From: Chloroflexota bacterium
Lineage (GTDB): Bacteria; Chloroflexota; Anaerolineae; 4572-78
Reading direction: 5' to 3'
Assembly: GCA_024278015.1 (NCBI GenBank)
Contig: JAJRUC010000334.1
Coordinates: 1-13,710, forward strand
DNA: 13,710 nucleotides
The notes under the pieces are model-generated. The model was not told the DNA's origin, ran no database searches, and was given only the letters and a program-made list of their open reading frames with translations. The translations under genes and the position numbers were made by a program. Shown here one piece after another: positions 13,339 to 13,710 of this stretch. The first letter of the stretch is position 1. Each line of letters begins with the position of its first letter.

Positions 13339-13710
13339 CGGCTGATAATCCTGATTGCGCCAATAAAGCGGCATGGTCTTCGCCAAACGCGCGTAACTCA
13401 ATTCGGCGATGCGTTTCATCCACATAACGCAGGGTAATTTCCAGCCGGTCCGGCGGCAGGTCATCAACCAGCCGGTCAGCCCACTCTATCAGGCATACGC
13501 CGTCGCCGTAAAAAAAATCGTCCAGGCCCAGCGTTTCGGCCTCTGCCGCCGAATTGAGCCGGTACAAATCCAGATGATACACCGGCAGGCGGCCCGCGTA
13601 CTGATTGATGAGCGTAAACGTGGGGCTGTTGATGACCTGAGCCGGCGGCACACCGGCGCCCGCGCCGAAGCCCTGCGCAAAGCGCGTTTTGCCCGCCCCC
13701 AGCTCGCCAA
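13322..13710 (-). CDS. tsaE: tRNA t6A biosynthesis ATPase TsaE, 5' end cut off by the window
   Basis: This partial gene encodes the P-loop ATPase of the t6A machinery, which drives turnover of the TsaB-TsaD complex. About 128 residues are visible. The Walker A motif GELGAGKT sits right at the window edge (minus strand 13708-13685), followed by RFAQGFGAGAG, then INSPTFTLINQY, the HLDLYRL motif, LGLDDFF and IEWADRL, all typical of TsaE. Perhaps 30-40 N-terminal residues lie beyond the edge. The frame from 13651 alone would begin at an internal GTG and lose the P-loop, so the gene is annotated to the edge. It leads the tsaE-tsaB-rimI block. Confidence 0.93.
   Translation of the reverse strand, partial: GELGAGKTRFAQGFGAGAGVPPAQVINSPTFTLINQYAGRLPVYHLDLYRLNSAAEAETLGLDDFFYGDGVCLIEWADRLVDDLPPDRLEITLRYVDETHRRIELRAFGEDHAALLAQSGLSADAFSD

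Noticed and set aside
3805..13710. Possible undescribed multi-gene defence or biosynthetic system
   Set aside because: Every gene belongs to a known housekeeping or metabolic family, and the neighbourhood is ordinary apart from the bioY-nitroreductase pair.

Overview
The window looks like chromosomal housekeeping DNA from a Chloroflexota bacterium, most likely of the Anaerolineae. This is an inference from three things: a family 5 solute-binding lipoprotein with a Val/Glu/Thr-rich repeat just after its lipobox, the style of the intergenic palindromes (C/G-run hairpins and GTAGGGG...CCCCTAC elements), and the gene set (RNase J, a malic enzyme-PTA hybrid, tsaE-tsaB-rimI, BioY). No phage, plasmid, CRISPR or secretion cluster was seen, and no gene looks like part of a new multi-gene system. 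The more unusual content is in the spacers.

Layout. Positions 1-364 hold G/C-run hairpins, a G-quadruplex candidate and a promoter. An orphan peptide/dipeptide-type ABC substrate-binding lipoprotein (365-2278, +) follows and ends at a strong intrinsic terminator. A 158-bp MITE-like element with perfect 17-bp terminal inverted repeats lies right behind it. A calcineurin-like metallophosphoesterase (2586-3326, -) is divergent from an NADP-type malic enzyme with a C-terminal phosphotransacetylase-like domain (3805-6057, +). The 478-bp spacer between these two is rich in palindromes. A convergent spacer (6058-6272) carries a perfect 28-bp palindrome and a stray MITE-like end.

The rest of the window is on the minus strand. 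In order of transcription from the right edge it reads: tsaE (partial), tsaB, rimI, RNase J (probable TTG start), bioY, an iodotyrosine-deiodinase-like nitroreductase and an FtsK/SpoIIIE DNA translocase. tsaE, tsaB and rimI form the classic t6A-synthesis plus ribosomal-protein acetylation block, with tsaE overlapping tsaB by 17 nt. RNase J, bioY and the nitroreductase are close enough to share a transcript (70 nt and 40 nt gaps). ftsK is set apart by 219 nt and a palindrome.

Functions cover nutrient uptake (the binding protein, BioY), central carbon metabolism (malic enzyme), RNA turnover (RNase J), translation fidelity and modification (TsaE, TsaB, RimI) and chromosome segregation (FtsK). 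The points most worth following up are: the deiodinase-like nitroreductase, which keeps the Glu-Tyr-Lys lid triad; the MITE-like element with a second, isolated end elsewhere in the window; and a palindrome family whose cores show compensatory base changes.
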